A DNA stretch of 64,000 nt. Origin: Aedes albopictus (lineage: Eukaryota > Arthropoda > Insecta > Diptera > Culicidae). The translations under genes and the position numbers were made by a program. The stretch lies in the NCBI RefSeq assembly GCF_035046485.1, contig NC_085137.1:13545346-13609345 (forward strand). Reading direction: 5' to 3'. Under the pieces are notes generated by a model. That model was not told where the DNA came from. It saw only the letters and a program-made list of their open reading frames with translations, and did not search any database. Numbering within the stretch: the first letter of the stretch is position 1; each line of letters begins with the position of its first letter. This document shows positions 43,835 to 55,957 of the stretch, piece after piece.

Positions 43835-44940
43835 AAACCTATTATTTTATGCCTTTGCGGAGCCCGGGTGAACCCTCCCCTCCGCGCTGACTGAAAGCAT
43901 TTCCTTGCAATCCAATCCCATAACCACACGATCCCATGCAACAGGCGCAGAGTGATAGAAAGCCCTCACTTAACCTTTGAACGGGCGCGGGAGCATAATT
44001 TTCTACTGCGGCTGCTGCTGCTACTCCTGATCGACCGACGACCGATCGGTCGATGTTCCGGTTGGACCACAACAGCCCGCCGGATGATCGGACTCTGATT
44101 AAGTCGTACCGCGATACCGGGAGGATGATGACGCATTCACATGTATGCAAACGGTTCGCCGCGGGAGTCAACTATCATATTTCTCTCAACCTAATCCGAC
44201 TCTATTTAATCACACTGTTATTACCGCCCCCCTCTCATCATGATTATCCTCCGCGCGTTGCAAAACGTAGCGGAGGCGGAATGGACTTGAGGGGTTTAGT
44301 TGTGCGGTGTAAGTTGCTGCTGGGAGGAACTAGTTTTACGGTGGAGCATTTTTCATTCCCATGTGTCCAATACGCGGACGTGGTTTTGTGGAGTCCGTAC
44401 GGAGAAACCTTGTAAGCTCGATGAGAAATATTCTATGCTCATCACTGTAAATCAAGAAGGGAAAGGGTAATGCTATTTGCATAGCAACGTCTTAGAGAGG
44501 GACTAAGGAAGCGCAAATTTATGAGAAAACGGTTGACCTTTGATGCGAGAGAGAGTCCAGTCCATCCATGACTTGTTCACAGTTCTTCCCGATCGAAGCT
44601 GTTATGTACTTGGTAGTAAAAAGAAGTGAAATACCTGAGCCAAAATTACAAGACACGGTGAAGGCTGGCTATTTCGCGTAATTCAGACCCCATTGAGGTC
44701 CAGCAACTTCTATCACTACCTCCGCGTGGCACCGGCTGGAAGATCGGGTAACCAACTCCGAAGGGTACTTTGGTCGTAGACTAACAGAGAAGGTGGCTTT
44801 GCTTCTGCAAACTTAAGCGTCTGTTCTCCAGGAGGAGCGGCTCACAAGTCACAACAGTGTCTGCTCCCCATGTTAGGGGCGGATGATCGCCGTCCGAGTG
44901 CCAGGGAAGGACTCTAAGCTCAACAGTCAACATATGTACA
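43835..44940. other. GC-richer unique region
   Basis: It includes the dyad CGACCGATCGGTCG (about 44040) and a CTG run. Long frames here lack recognisable domains. A regulatory role or a 5' exon is possible but unproven. Confidence 0.3.
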
Positions 44941-44984
44941 TACATTTATTTGTTCAACATCACATTTAAGACAAGACATAATCA

Positions 44985-46870
44985 ACAATAGTACGCCACA
45001 ATCCTCGGTTCGAATTCCTCCACCACCTCGAAAGTATCCCCGTCTATCGTAACATTACTACCCAGACGGATCTGGCCGTGTTCGGTTCCGCCTACCAGCA
45101 TATACTTTGTTTTTGAGGCATTCACCACCAGTTCGACCTTTGCTGCTTCGCGTTTCAGGCGGGTGTATAGCTCTGCCACCGTTCTAAATGTTCTGGCAAT
45201 AATGTCCATGTCGTCCGCAAAGCACACAAATTGACCGGAGTTTTTGAAAATCGTTCCCGGCTGTTGAGCCCGGTTCGTCGCATCACACCTTCCACAGCGA
45301 TGCTGAAGAGTAGGCATGAAAGTCCATCACCTTGTCGCAGCCCTCGGCGAGATTCGAATGCACTGGAGTTCAACCGAAATCCTTACGCAGTTTTGCACAC
45401 CGTCCATCGTTGCTTTAATCAGTCTAGTCAGCTTCCCAGGAAAACCGTTTTCGTCCATGATTCTCCATGGCTCTGCGTGGCCGATACTGCCGATGAACAG
45501 GTGATGCGTTGGGACCTGGTATTCACGGCATTTTTGGAGGATTTGCCATATGGTGAAGATCAGGTCCGTTGTCGACCGGCCGTCGATGAAACCGGCTTGA
45601 AAACTTCCCACGAACTCATTCGTTTTTGGTGACAGACGCGGAAAATCATCTGGGATAAGCAGCATTCAAAATAGTGATCGCCCTGAAGTTCTCACATTCC
45701 AAATGGTCGCCTTTCTTGTTCAGTTTCCCAGATCCTGACTATTAGCCGATGCAGACAGGTGGCCAACTTTTCTGGGCCCATCTTAATGAGTTCAGCTGCG
45801 ATACCATCCTTACCAGCTGCTTTGTTGATTTTCAGCTGGTGAATGACATCCCTCAGCGTGAGAGTTGGTTCATTTCTGTCCTCCACTGCACTGGCGTCGT
45901 CGTTTTCTCCGTTGCCGTGGTCCGTGCTGATCAAAGTGCTGCTTCCACCTTTCGATCACCTCACGTCCGTCCGTCAAGAGGCATCCGTCTTTATCCCTGC
46001 ATATTTCGGCTGGCGGCACGAGGCCGCTGCGAGATGCGTTGAGCTTCTGATAGAATTTCCGGGTTTCTTGGGAACGGCACAGCAGTTCCATTTCTTCACA
46101 CTCCGCTTCTTCCAGACGGCGCTTTTTGTCCCGAAAGAGGCGGGTCTGCTGTTTCCGCTTCTGTTTATAACGTTCCACGTTCTGTCGAGTCCCTTGCAGC
46201 ATTACCGCCCTCGCTGCGTTCTTCTCCTCCAAAAATTGTTCTGCACTCTTCGTCGAACCATTCGTTCCGTCGATTCCGTTCCACGTATCCGATAGTGCTC
46301 TCGGCTGCGTCGTTGATGGATGCTTTCACTGTACTCCAGCAGTCCTCTAGAGGGGCCTCATCGAGCTCGCCCTCGTCTGGCAACGCGGCCTCGAGGCGAC
46401 ACACGGTTGTTTCAGTCGCTCTAGGTTGTACTGTGGCGGTCGCCGTTACCGTACATTGTTGATGACGGACAGTTTTGGGCGCAGTTTGATCATCACCAGA
46501 TAGTGGTCGGAGTCGATGTTGGCGCCACGATAGTTCCTGACGTCGATAATCTCGGGTAAGTGCCGCCCGTCAATCAGAACGTGGTCGATTTGAGATTCCG
46601 TCTGCTGTGGTGATCTCCAGTTGTAGCGATAAGGCAGGCTGTGTTGGAAAAAGGTACTGCTTTTTGGAGGCGGCGTAATCAATGAGTCGTAGGCCATTTT
46701 CGTTCGTCTGCTGGTGGGCGCTGAACTTACCAATCGTCGGTCTGAATTCCTCCTCCTGGCCTACCTGAGCGTTACAATCTAAGCTCAACTGTTCACTATA
46801 GTCCTCTGGACAGTAGAGGGTGGTGTCCGGCTCTGCGGGTTTACGATTTGAAACTCAGTACGTGGAACTG
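44985..46870 (-). pseudogene. RTE-like retrotransposon relic, minus strand
   Basis: Read on the minus strand it contains, in order, the endonuclease with ANIDSDHYLVM (46446-46733), WFDEECR, EEKNAARAVMLQ, HQLKINKAAGKDGIAAELIK (45692-45934), FIDGRSTTDLIF, RRGLRQGDGLSCLLF and FADDMDIIART (44982-45317). After VVEEF a deletion joins directly to the last codons and TAA-like end near 44985. Several frameshifts separate the pieces. It retains the endonuclease stretch missing from the copy at 14607. Confidence 0.85.
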
Positions 46871-46903
46871 TTGATCTCTCAACTCCTCTGGGAGGAATCT
46901 ATG

Positions 46904-47095
46904 TCAAAAGGTCCAAGGACAAAAAGTCGAAAGACAAAAGGTCTAATAGACAAATGGTCGAATGGGACAAAAGTTCGAATGGGACAAAATGTCGAATGGG
47001 ACAAAAGCTCGAATGGGATAAAAGGTGGAATGGACGAAAGGTCGAATGGACAATAGGTCGAAAACGGCAAAAAGGTTAAATAGACTAAAGACAAA
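46904..47095 (+). repeat. Minisatellite, GTCGAATGGGACAAAA units
   Basis: About eleven 15-18-base units vary around GTCGAATGGGACAAAAG and decay at both ends. It directly follows the 5' side of the minus-strand RTE-like relic. Confidence 0.85.
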
Positions 47096-47589
47096 TTGGA
47101 AGACATGAAAAAGTGATCAAAATTCGACAGAAAAACGTTTAAAAAATAGAGCCTGTGATACCAAAATCAGTCAACAACTCCAAAACAATCATTATTGGAA
47201 GATAGTGTCTACTAAAACTTGCAATAGCTATGGGAAGAAGGATGAATCAAAGATAGAAATATTGTCATTTGAAACTCCAATCATTACAGCGATTAAGGAC
47301 AGACTTGTTAGAATCACAAAATGGCCGCCACAATGGCCGACTTTGGCACCTACTCACGATTTCAAGTGTCTCTTCGTAAACAAAACCAGCGCACCTGATC
47401 TTCTTATTTAGGCTTATTACAAGTGAGCAAGAACAGAATAATAAAATGTACAGCTGTGTGAAGCTTGCTTCTTGAGATTTGTGCGTTTGAAGTTCTTATG
47501 CACTGTTGAAGCGGGATTTCAACACGTTTGTCCTCAAATAAAGCAAACAGTTTATAGACTGTTGTTTATAAAAAAGGACAAATCTCTGG

Positions 47590-47700
47590 GTATTATAGGG
47601 GTGATCCATGAAGTACGTCACGATTATAGGGGGGAGGGGGTTTGCAAAACTGTAACAAGTAATATATTTAGTATAGGGCAGGGGGAGGGAGATCAAAAAT
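47590..47700. repeat. GGGGGGAGGGGG-containing dispersed repeat end
   Basis: TCCATGAAGTACGTCACG followed by GGGGGGAGGGGGTTTG looks like the edge of a dispersed insect repeat. No second end was found. Confidence 0.35.
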
Positions 47701-47805
47701 TCTCAATTTTTGGCGTAACGCCTGTATGAGCATGAGCAAACAAAATCAAATTGTTCACTTTTACAGTATAATTATTAGGATCTACCTATCAATTCAAGAG
47801 GAGAT

Positions 47806-48575
47806 GATCACTCATCGCATCCCCATACGACATGTTCGATATCCTGGTAAGCCACGCCGCAGATACAGCGATTGCTTTCCGAGAGTCCAATACGGAAGGT
47901 ATGTGCATTCATCAAATAGTGGTTGGACATTAGCCGACACATTACATGAATGAAATCGCGACCTAAATCCAACCCTTTGAACTATGGTTTCATCGACATC
48001 TGTGGGATGATACAGTGCAACCATCTACCCATCTCTCCATTTATGTTGCCAAGGTCTCCTGACGGGCCAATGCAAAAAAAAAATCGTCAAAGGCGATTTG
48101 ACGCTCGTAAATATCGCCTTCGCTAGCGCCAACCTTAGCCAGAGAGTCCGCTTTCTTTTTACCCGGAATCGAGCAATGTGAAGGAACCCAAGCTATGGTA
48201 ATGGTGTATGATCGTATTCCAGGGCGTATTCCATTCAGGAAGTACGCTGAGTGCTTCATCAGTTTCATTAACCAAACAACCTCCAGAGCGCTTAGACTGT
48301 CGGTAAAAATGAGGTAGTTTGTTTGTTTGTTTGTTTATTAGTGATACTTTACACCATTCCCGTGGTGCATTCGTATCAGAAAAATGAAGTAGTGCTCAGG
48401 TGGAAGAGTGCCAATATGCTCCAAGGTGTAATATATAGCCGATAGCTCCACAACGTATACAGCACAGGGTTTTTGAAGCATGGTCAAGGTGGCGCTATGA
48501 AATTCATTGCAAAAAAGTGAAATACCTACGGAACGAAAAGATTCTGGTACACCGGTGATCGCATCCTTCATACAG
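47806..48575 (-). pseudogene. I-like retrotransposon relic, RNase H part
   Basis: In minus sense this encodes MKDAITGVPESFRSV, EFHSATLTMLQKPCAVYVVE, YTLEHIGTLPPEHYFIF, then WVPSHCSIPGKKKADSLAKV. It corresponds to the RNase H region of the intact copy at 21318-23129, with deletions (the TDGSK strand is lost) and frameshifts. The 3' end of the element is missing before 47806. Continues at 51692-52005 on the far side of the R1-like insertion. Confidence 0.85.
48319..48379 (-). mobile_element. 61-bp truncated retroposon with 14-bp duplication
   Basis: AAAAATGAGGTAGT (48305-48318) and AAAAATGAAGTAGT (48380-48393) differ by one base and flank a segment that in minus sense ends with AATAAACAAACAAACAAACA. 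It interrupts the RNase H frame of the I-like relic. Confidence 0.75.
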
Positions 48576-51500
48576 CGGATAAGGCCAAGCTAGCGGCGAT
48601 CTGTACAACCGGTCGTTTTCCGGTCCAGGAAATAGTTTCCACGTCGCACGAGGGCTTCGCAATAGCGAAGATCAACGGGGTATACTACTGCAGTTGTTAT
48701 GCCCCTCCCAGGTGGACGATAGACCAGTTCTCGTCTATGCTGGAATCGTTAACAAGCGCAATGGTGGAATTGAGTCCCGTGGTCATCGGTGGAGACTTCA
48801 ACGCCTGGGCGATTGAGTGGGGTAGCCGCTTGACTAACGCGAGGGGTTGGGCCTTACTCGAAGCTATGGCTAGACTAAACGTGGATGTCGCGAACGTAGG
48901 CGACAAAAAAAACCTTCAGTAGGAATGGTGCAGAGTCTATCATTGATGTAACCTTCTGGAGCCCGGGTCTAAACCCTAGCTCGGACTGGAGGGTCGACGA
49001 TGGATACACGCATAGTGACCATCTGGCGATTCGATACAGAGTGGAACACGGAGGAAGACGGCCACAGCCGAAGGTCATCGACCGTCATCGGGGATGGCTG
49101 ACCTCGCGATTCGATAAGCCGGCATTTGTGGAGCGATTGTTTATGGAGAGTAACACCGACGATCTATCCAGCGATGATCTTGTCGGAACCCTAAGCCGTG
49201 CATGTGACGCCGCTATGCCAAGGCGATCCCTACCCAGAAATGGACGCAAACCGGTGTACTGGTGGTGTCCAGAAATCGCAGAACTCCGCGCATCCTGTTT
49301 AAGAGCTAGAAGGAGGATGCAAAGGGCTTGTACCGATGAGGATAGAACTGAACGAAGCGAGGCCTACAGGGCGGCAAAACTGGCACTGAATAAAGAGATT
49401 AAGACTCGTAAGCGGGCGTGCTTCGAAAATCTCTGCCAGGCAGCCAACACGACCCCATGGGGTGATGCCTACAGAGTAGTCATGGCCAAAACGAAGGGCG
49501 CGTCAGCACCCCCAGAACGCTCCCCAGAGATGCTGCAGAAGATCGTGGAAACGCTGTTCCCGCGCCACGATACAAGACCATGGGCCTCCGTTCCCTATAG
49601 CCAAACCGGCCATAGCGAGGTAGCCCCGGTGACGAATGACGAACTCATTGCAATAGCGAAATCGCTTAAGTTGAACAAGGCTCCGGGTCCGGACGGTATC
49701 CCGACATTAGCCATCAAGACGGCCATCGAGGCTAACCCTGACATGTTCAGAATGGCTATGCAGATGTGCCTAGACAGAGGCGAATTTCCGGAGAGGTGGA
49801 AAAGGCAAAGATTGGTTCTACTGCCCAAACCCGGGAAGCCACCTGGCGACCCGTCGGCATACAGACCTATCTGCCTGCTGGACACCGCCGGAAAACTGTT
49901 GGAACGGATCATTCTATCGAGGCTGATGGTCTATACCGAGAAACCCGATGACTCTGGTCTCTCGGATAACCAGTTCGGCTTCCGGAAGGGTCGATCGACG
50001 GTGGACGCTATTAGGGCTGTAACCAAAACGGCCGAAATAGCGCTCCATAAGAAGCGAACAGGAATCCGCTATTGCGCGGTCGTCACGTTGGACGTTAAGA
50101 ATGCGTTCAACAGCGTCAGCTGGACCGCCATTGAGTGCGCAATACACCACCTAGGAGTCCCGGTTAGCCTATGCCGGATATTGGAGAGCTACTTCCAGAA
50201 CAGAGTGCTAATCTATGACACCGAGGAAGGCGAGAGGAGCTACAAAATCACCGCAGGGGTACCGCAGGGGTCCATCTTGGGCCCGGTACTATGGAACGCG
50301 GCGTATGATGGCGTATTGAGGCTCAAACTTCCACCGGGCGTAAAGCTGGTCGGCTTCGCCGATGATATTACCCTCGTGGTATACGGCGAGTCGATAGAGG
50401 AAGTGGAACTGACAGCAACTCACGCAATTGGCATAGTGGAGGATTGGATGAGGTCGAGACATTTGGCACTCGCGCACCACAAAACGGAGGTGGTGGTGGT
50501 AAACAACCGCAAGTCTGAACAGCAGGCAGTGGTCACCACAGGTGGATGCACGATCAAGTCTAAGCGCTCACTGAAGCAATTGGGGGTCATGATCGACGAT
50601 AAGCTGAAATTCGGAAGCCACGTAGAATATGCCTGCAAAAGGGCAAGCATGGCGATAATGGCTTTGTCAAAGATAATGTCAAACAGCTCGGCAATAGTCT
50701 CGAGTAAGCGTAAGCTGCTCGCGGCAGTAGCGGTCTCCATACTACGGTATGGCGCCGCTGCATGGTCGAAGGCGCTAGTGGTTAACCGAAACGTGAAGAG
50801 ACTTGAGAGTACCCACAGGCTGATGTGCCTTAGGGTGGTGAGCGCATACCGCACGGTCTCAAAGGGCGCGGTATGTGTGCTAGCGGGCATGATGCCCATA
50901 GCTTTAGTGGTGGCAGAGGATGAAGAATGCTTCGAGCGACGCGGCATAAGAGGCGCGAGGCGTATCGCCAGAACCTCGTCTATGCTGAAGTGGCAGAGCG
51001 AATGGGATTCCTCCAGCAAGGGTAGATGGACACATAGGCTCATACCGAGCGTGTCCAAGTGGACGAGCAGGCCCCATGGCGAGGTGAATTTTCACTTGGC
51101 TCAATTTCTGTCAGGCCATGGGTGCTTTAGGTGGTATCTGCACAGATTCGGACACGCAGGCTCCCCCGCATGTCCGGAGTGTGCAAAATGCGACGAGACC
51201 GCGGAGCATGTGCTCTTTGAATGTCTACGTTTCGTGGAGCAAAGGTCGAGTATGCAGGAGGTATGCGGTAGAGATATCACGCCTGACAACATTGTTGAAA
51301 GGATGTGTATGGGGGCGGACAAGTGGGACTCCGTTACTTCCACGGTTTCTCGAATCGTACTTGAACTACAGAGTAAATGGCGAACCGAACAACAGCTAGT
51401 TGAGTTGGCCCCCCTTTTCCATCCAGGAGCTTGAATTCAACGGGTAGTCTAAGTACTAGCCAGGTCCCGAGCCTCCAGGAGAGAGTGGACAACTTAAGGC

Positions 51501-51691
51501 GGTAGCTGGTGGAACGCTTACTATTAGAGTGTACTCATGTACGGTCCCCCCCTTCTCGAAGTCATCCCTAACGGGCGTACCGCGAAGGTAAGGAAGAGAG
51601 AGAATGAGTTTTTAGTGGGTCGATCCCCACATCACCCGAGGAACCACCTCTTGGGTATCTGTTGCAGATTTTCTCATTCTATAAAAAAAAA
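48576..51691 (+). mobile_element. R1-like retrotransposon, 5'-truncated, 13-bp target duplication
   Basis: ATCCTTCATACAG at 48563-48575 recurs at 51692-51704, directly after a poly-A tail. The element starts inside the endonuclease (TADKAKLAAI), keeps reverse transcriptase and a C-terminal zinc cluster, and has a 3' UTR of about 250 bases. It landed in the minus-strand I-like relic. Confidence 0.93.
48579..51434 (+). CDS. R1-like ORF2: endonuclease (partial) - reverse transcriptase, one frameshift
   Basis: The first frame covers VVIGGDFNAWAIEWGSR and ARLNVDVANVGDKK up to 48911. An eight-base A run (48905-48912), one base longer than the frame needs, shifts it; translation would resume as TFSRNGAESIIDVTF and SDHLAIRYRVEHGG. 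From 49041 the frame is open for 797 codons: NKAPGPDGIP (about residue 213), FRKGRSTVDAIR, LDVKNAFNSV, VPQGSILGPVLWN (about 405), GFADDITLVV (about 437) and a late Cys/His cluster, CPECAKCDETAEHVLFEC (about 710). These are the conserved reverse transcriptase blocks with both catalytic Asp in FADD. Apart from the slip and the missing 5' part it looks recently active. Confidence 0.9.
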
Positions 51692-52005
51692 ATCCTTCAT
51701 ACAGAGATCAAAATCCACAGAGGAACTGTCGAAGTCTGAGAAAATGTCACGATTGGTGTTACTCATGAAACGAGTTTGAGGATTCTGTTCGAGCAGCTTT
51801 TCGAAGTTTTCTATGACCAATGGATTCACAACCTCGCATCGGATGAGGAACCGGAACGACAACTCCGCAAAGCGGTGAGTCAGAGGCTGTACACCAGCAA
51901 GTACCTCTAAACTCATTGTGTGAGTCGAGTTCATGCAACCTAACGCGATCCGAAGGCAACGGTACTGAACCCGTTGAAGCTTCAGCAAGTGTGTTTTCGC
52001 CACGG
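51692..52005 (-). pseudogene. I-like retrotransposon relic, thumb part
   Basis: In minus sense it reads AKTHLLKLQRVQYRCLRIAL, LEVLAGVQPLTHRFAELSFR, SSSVDFDLCMKD and then runs into the R1-like poly-A. It matches residues about 175-290 of the I-like frame at 21318-23129 with a small deletion. Joined in mind to 47806-48575, it forms one older copy. Confidence 0.85.
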
Positions 52006-52774
52006 GATGAAAGTTTTAGAGTAATCTCTAGCAAAAATTTCTGAAGCTATCCCTAGATGGTATTCCTTAAGATATCCACAGATGGAATTCCCAAAATTAG
52101 AGACGAATGCCGCATAGCGATAGTCTCTCAAAAAAAAAACAAAAGAAAATCCTGAAGCAATCTTCAGATAAAATACAGCAATTATATTTTGTACGAACTT
52201 GTAAAATAATATTCACGATGGGTCAACCCTAATGAATGTGGACATCCATTAAACGAGTGGAAACTTTTATCAAGCATCGCAAAGTCCAACAAAAAGCCGG
52301 CCAAATGAATACCACCGGAAGCTTGTTTTAATATAAACTTAACGGTATATCCAGTAACTTCGAGATGATTGCACAAGATAAAGCCACAGTGGTTCATCCA
52401 AACTTTACAACAATAAAAACTATTAGGAAATTCCCAGACTTACACCGTTCTTAACAGCTTCAAGATATGCTATAATTCAATTTGACGCATTAAAACCTTC
52501 ATCATCCAAAGTCAAATTTCGTTGCAAAGTACCTCTTCCCATTCTACGAATAACGTTGTTGCTCTGGTTCTTCTTCATCGCATGTGAAAGGTAGATCATT
52601 CACTGTCCGGTAAGCTTGATTCTTCCGTTTTGTTTATAAAATTAATTAAGAACCCATATTTCGGTGTGAAAAAACGTTTCATTTGGTCTGCATTAACGCC
52701 ACAATGCACGCCGTATCTGGATGGATGCTCTCTTTGCCGCAGAACTGTGATCTAGCTTGCTGGTTGCCCCGAAA
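52006..52774. other. No gene recognised
   Basis: Anonymous AT-rich sequence. Confidence 0.4.
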
Positions 52775-54008
52775 CCCGAGCAGAAGGGAATAGCAACAGC
52801 ATAATAAAATGTGTTATTTTGGAAAAATAACTGAGTAGAGGAAAGAGTTATTTTCATGTTATTTACATAACACATCCTGTTATAAACTTGTATGTCATAA
52901 GCGGCAAAATAACAAAAAATATAACAAAAAAATGTTTCTGGAAGTCCTGTGTAATAACATGTTTTGTTAGTTTCAATAACAACTTAATAATAGCGAATTT
53001 TTAAAATATTTCAATAACAAATTTTGATATGAATACGTTATTGATAACAATCCGAAAACAAAATTTGCTTTTTTTCTGATTCGGATAGGAACTCCTCCAA
53101 AGTCCCATATGCATTCAACGGGATACGCAACAATAGGATCTATTGTTAAATTTTTCATTCATAATTGGGACACTATTGTTGTCGCAAACGGTTTATTATC
53201 GAAAACAGAGAGAAACAATAGTTTTCGTTTATTTTCCAAACAACTTACGATGAAAAACTACCGTCGTTTTAAAACCCTTTATTAGGTGGTTCATTGTTTA
53301 TAAGATTTATTTACATTATTACCTCATTTATTGACACAATTATCCAAGTGAATCTAAGTGGGCTCGATGCAGTGAAATCAATAAAAATAAAATGTCTAAA
53401 AATAATCAATGGAGTTTTTGATGACTTATTTTTTTACATTTTTGTCGAAAATGTGTTGTTCGTCGTTGAATTCCACCAGTTGATCCAAAACGTTTCATAA
53501 AATGCCTAACACTCTATTACACTTTCTATTTTCGTATTCATATCTTACTGAAACTGGGACAAAAAACAGGTATACTTTTCAAAGTGCTAATAAAACAAAA
53601 AGGCTGATAAGTTGGCACTGTCACAGTTAAAACGTAATGTCAGTAAAAAGAGAAACTGATGACAAAATAATATTTTCTTTTACAGTTACTCACGGAATGC
53701 TGTGTACAACGAAAATCTCGAATGGTGTAGTTTTGATTGCAAAGCTAGTTATGTTGTAATATTAATGATCAAAAATTTGTACAGTCTCAATGACACAATA
53801 ATAACTGAACTTGTGCTACAACAAAACATGTTATTGAAATGTAATTTAAAGAAAATATACCAAGAGCACGATCATAACAAAATAAGATTGCCCAACAGAA
53901 CATGTTATGGAACGGTGATGACTTAATAAGTTAATAATAACAAACCGAGATATGAAAACAGGTTTTGTGATTCCGTTGTTATTATTTTGATATTTTCCTC
54001 TGCTCGGG
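52775..54008. repeat. ATAAC-rich element with CCCGAGCAGA inverted ends
   Basis: CCCGAGCAGAAGGGAATA at 52775-52792 and its inverse TATTTTCCTCTGCTCGGG at 53991-54008 agree at 16 of 18 positions. ATAACA and TGTTAT motifs fill the interior next to both ends. No transposase is visible. Confidence 0.5.
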
Positions 54009-54913
54009 AAGGAACTCCATTCTTCAAACTCGCGTGATAAATTGTTTCCCATTCTGTGTTGGGGTCGAGTGGAGTCGCCTGCCGGAGAAAAGTGTTACTT
54101 CTTGCTGTGTGATGAATGGGCTCTCATATCTTTTGTAAAAACTAGGGTCCATTCGTTACAGCTTATCGCGAACGCCTTCAGTTTCTCCGATCTTCTTTAG
54201 ATATACTGGGGAAGATACATTAGCCAGTATGAAAGGCAGAAAGATAAAAGAAGTATGTATTCTTAACAACTGGTTATAAATAATCCGGCTGCCAAGACCC
54301 TACACACGCCCATTGAAACAAAGTTATCATACTTTGGCATTCTATCGGGGAGTTGGAGTCGCGATCCGGTTTCCATTTGAAAAGGTTCCCCCCCCTTGGG
54401 CAGAATAGATGCATAGAAACCCGGTCCCCTGTGGCAATTTTTCCAGAAATTGTATTGCCCCTTTTAGCGAGGAGAAAACCACCGCCGCCGGCAGCGCATG
54501 GCTCAATTAGCACCATTAACCCATTTCTGCTCGCGAGGTGAACTGCTGCGAGCTTCTCTTACATTGCACACTTGGGTTGACCCGTTTGCCGACCTCATTC
54601 ATTAGCAAAATGCGTCAACAGCAACGAACCAACAACGGTTGTATGGATCTAGGATGCCATCGTCGCGTCGCAACTGATGTACGCACTTGTTATTGTTACT
54701 TCACTCAAAAGATATGGGATTCATTTAGGTCTGATGTTGATTTTCCCACCCCTACCACAATGCAAATTGTATGATCGTAAGCGTAGCTGAGGCTGACATA
54801 AGGGATGCTTGGAATAGAACATTATCGAATTAAGGTTTTGGGAATCGTGGAAAAAATCTTTGAAGAATTTCTTTTAAAAATTCTTAGGTAGTCGGTCAAT
54901 TCAAATTGAACGA
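54009..54913. other. No gene recognised
   Basis: Moderate GC content around 54350-54560, but no exon that can be supported by splice sites or motifs. Confidence 0.35.
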
Positions 54914-54980
54914 GTTTGGTAGTTCAATGGCTACCGCTTCGGATTCGTATCCTGGGTCCCGGGTTCAACTTCTGACCCAT
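54914..54980 (+). repeat. tRNA-like SINE head
   Basis: TAGTTCAATGGCTACCGCTT (box A-like) and GGGTTCAACTT (box B-like, 54960) are about 40 bases apart, as in a tRNA-derived promoter. Pairing is too poor for a functional tRNA. Confidence 0.45.
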
Positions 54981-55374
54981 TATAATATTATTTAACAGTA
55001 ATCTGTCATATGAAATGTGTTGCCTTTTCTTGATTCCTACGAGATTGAAGCTCTTTGACATTTTATTTAAGAATTTATGGTAATTTTTGCAGGATTCATT
55101 ATTGACTTCTCTGAAAATCATCAATTTTTGTAATAGCTGAAGCAGAAGTATGCTAGTATTCGTGAAAGAAAATTTGACTATACAGAATTTCACAAATAAC
55201 ACGTGAATTCAGTTGTGGTAGAATCTATAGCAAACAGTTCTAATGAAAACATCTGGGAAATTTTAAATGATCATTTTGAACTAGGTACGTTCTGAGTTCT
55301 TGAATTCTATCAAAAATCATCAATTCGTTCAAAAAACAGAACTTTTAGATTGAAGATGCATGCAACAACATTTA

Positions 55375-55957
55375 AAGACCGCCCCAGAAAGTATGAACGC
55401 AGTAAGAAAATGCTGTCATTTTAAAATTATTGATGGCTAGTTCTTTTTAAAGGCTATATCCTGTTGATCAACCTATTCTCTCAGCATTTGTATAGTGGTT
55501 TAGGCGATTTCAATAGTTTATTTCAAAATACATGAGCTTTCAGCGAAACATCATCGAAAAAATGTGCACAAATGCTGTACATAGCTTGAAAAGTCACTTA
55601 GGAAATGATCAAAATATGGAAGGAGTATGTGAGAAAACCGTGCAAGCTTCAATCATAATACACGGTAGGGATAACACGTTTAAAATTGGTTCAAAAATGG
55701 AGATCCTGCTAACCTTCGCTTGAATAAACGTATAATGAAGGTATTTGAGCACAAAAAAATTCCTTCTAACTTACACAGAGCAGCATATGACCAAAAAAGT
55801 TACCATTTCGAATTCCAATGATCATTGTGGCAGAAAGCGTTTGAATTATTGATCCTATAGTAAGCAGAAACAGCCAAAACAAATCCCTAAACAAGAACCA
55901 TCGATCAAGCCCAGACAATTGAAGACTAGGTGCGTCCATACTTTCTGGGGCAGTCTT
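55375..55957. mobile_element. Tc1/mariner-like MITE, 583 bp
   Basis: TA at 55373-55374 and 55958-55959 flanks inverted ends of about 27 bases (AAGACCGCCCCAGAAAGTAT; right end with two changes). TGCCCCAGAAAGTATGGACG-type ends are characteristic of Tc1-like elements. The interior has no intact transposase. Confidence 0.75.

Noticed and set aside
44053..44415. 120-codon plus-strand frame in GC-richer DNA
   Set aside because: No recognisable motif or splice partners; competing antisense frame of similar length.
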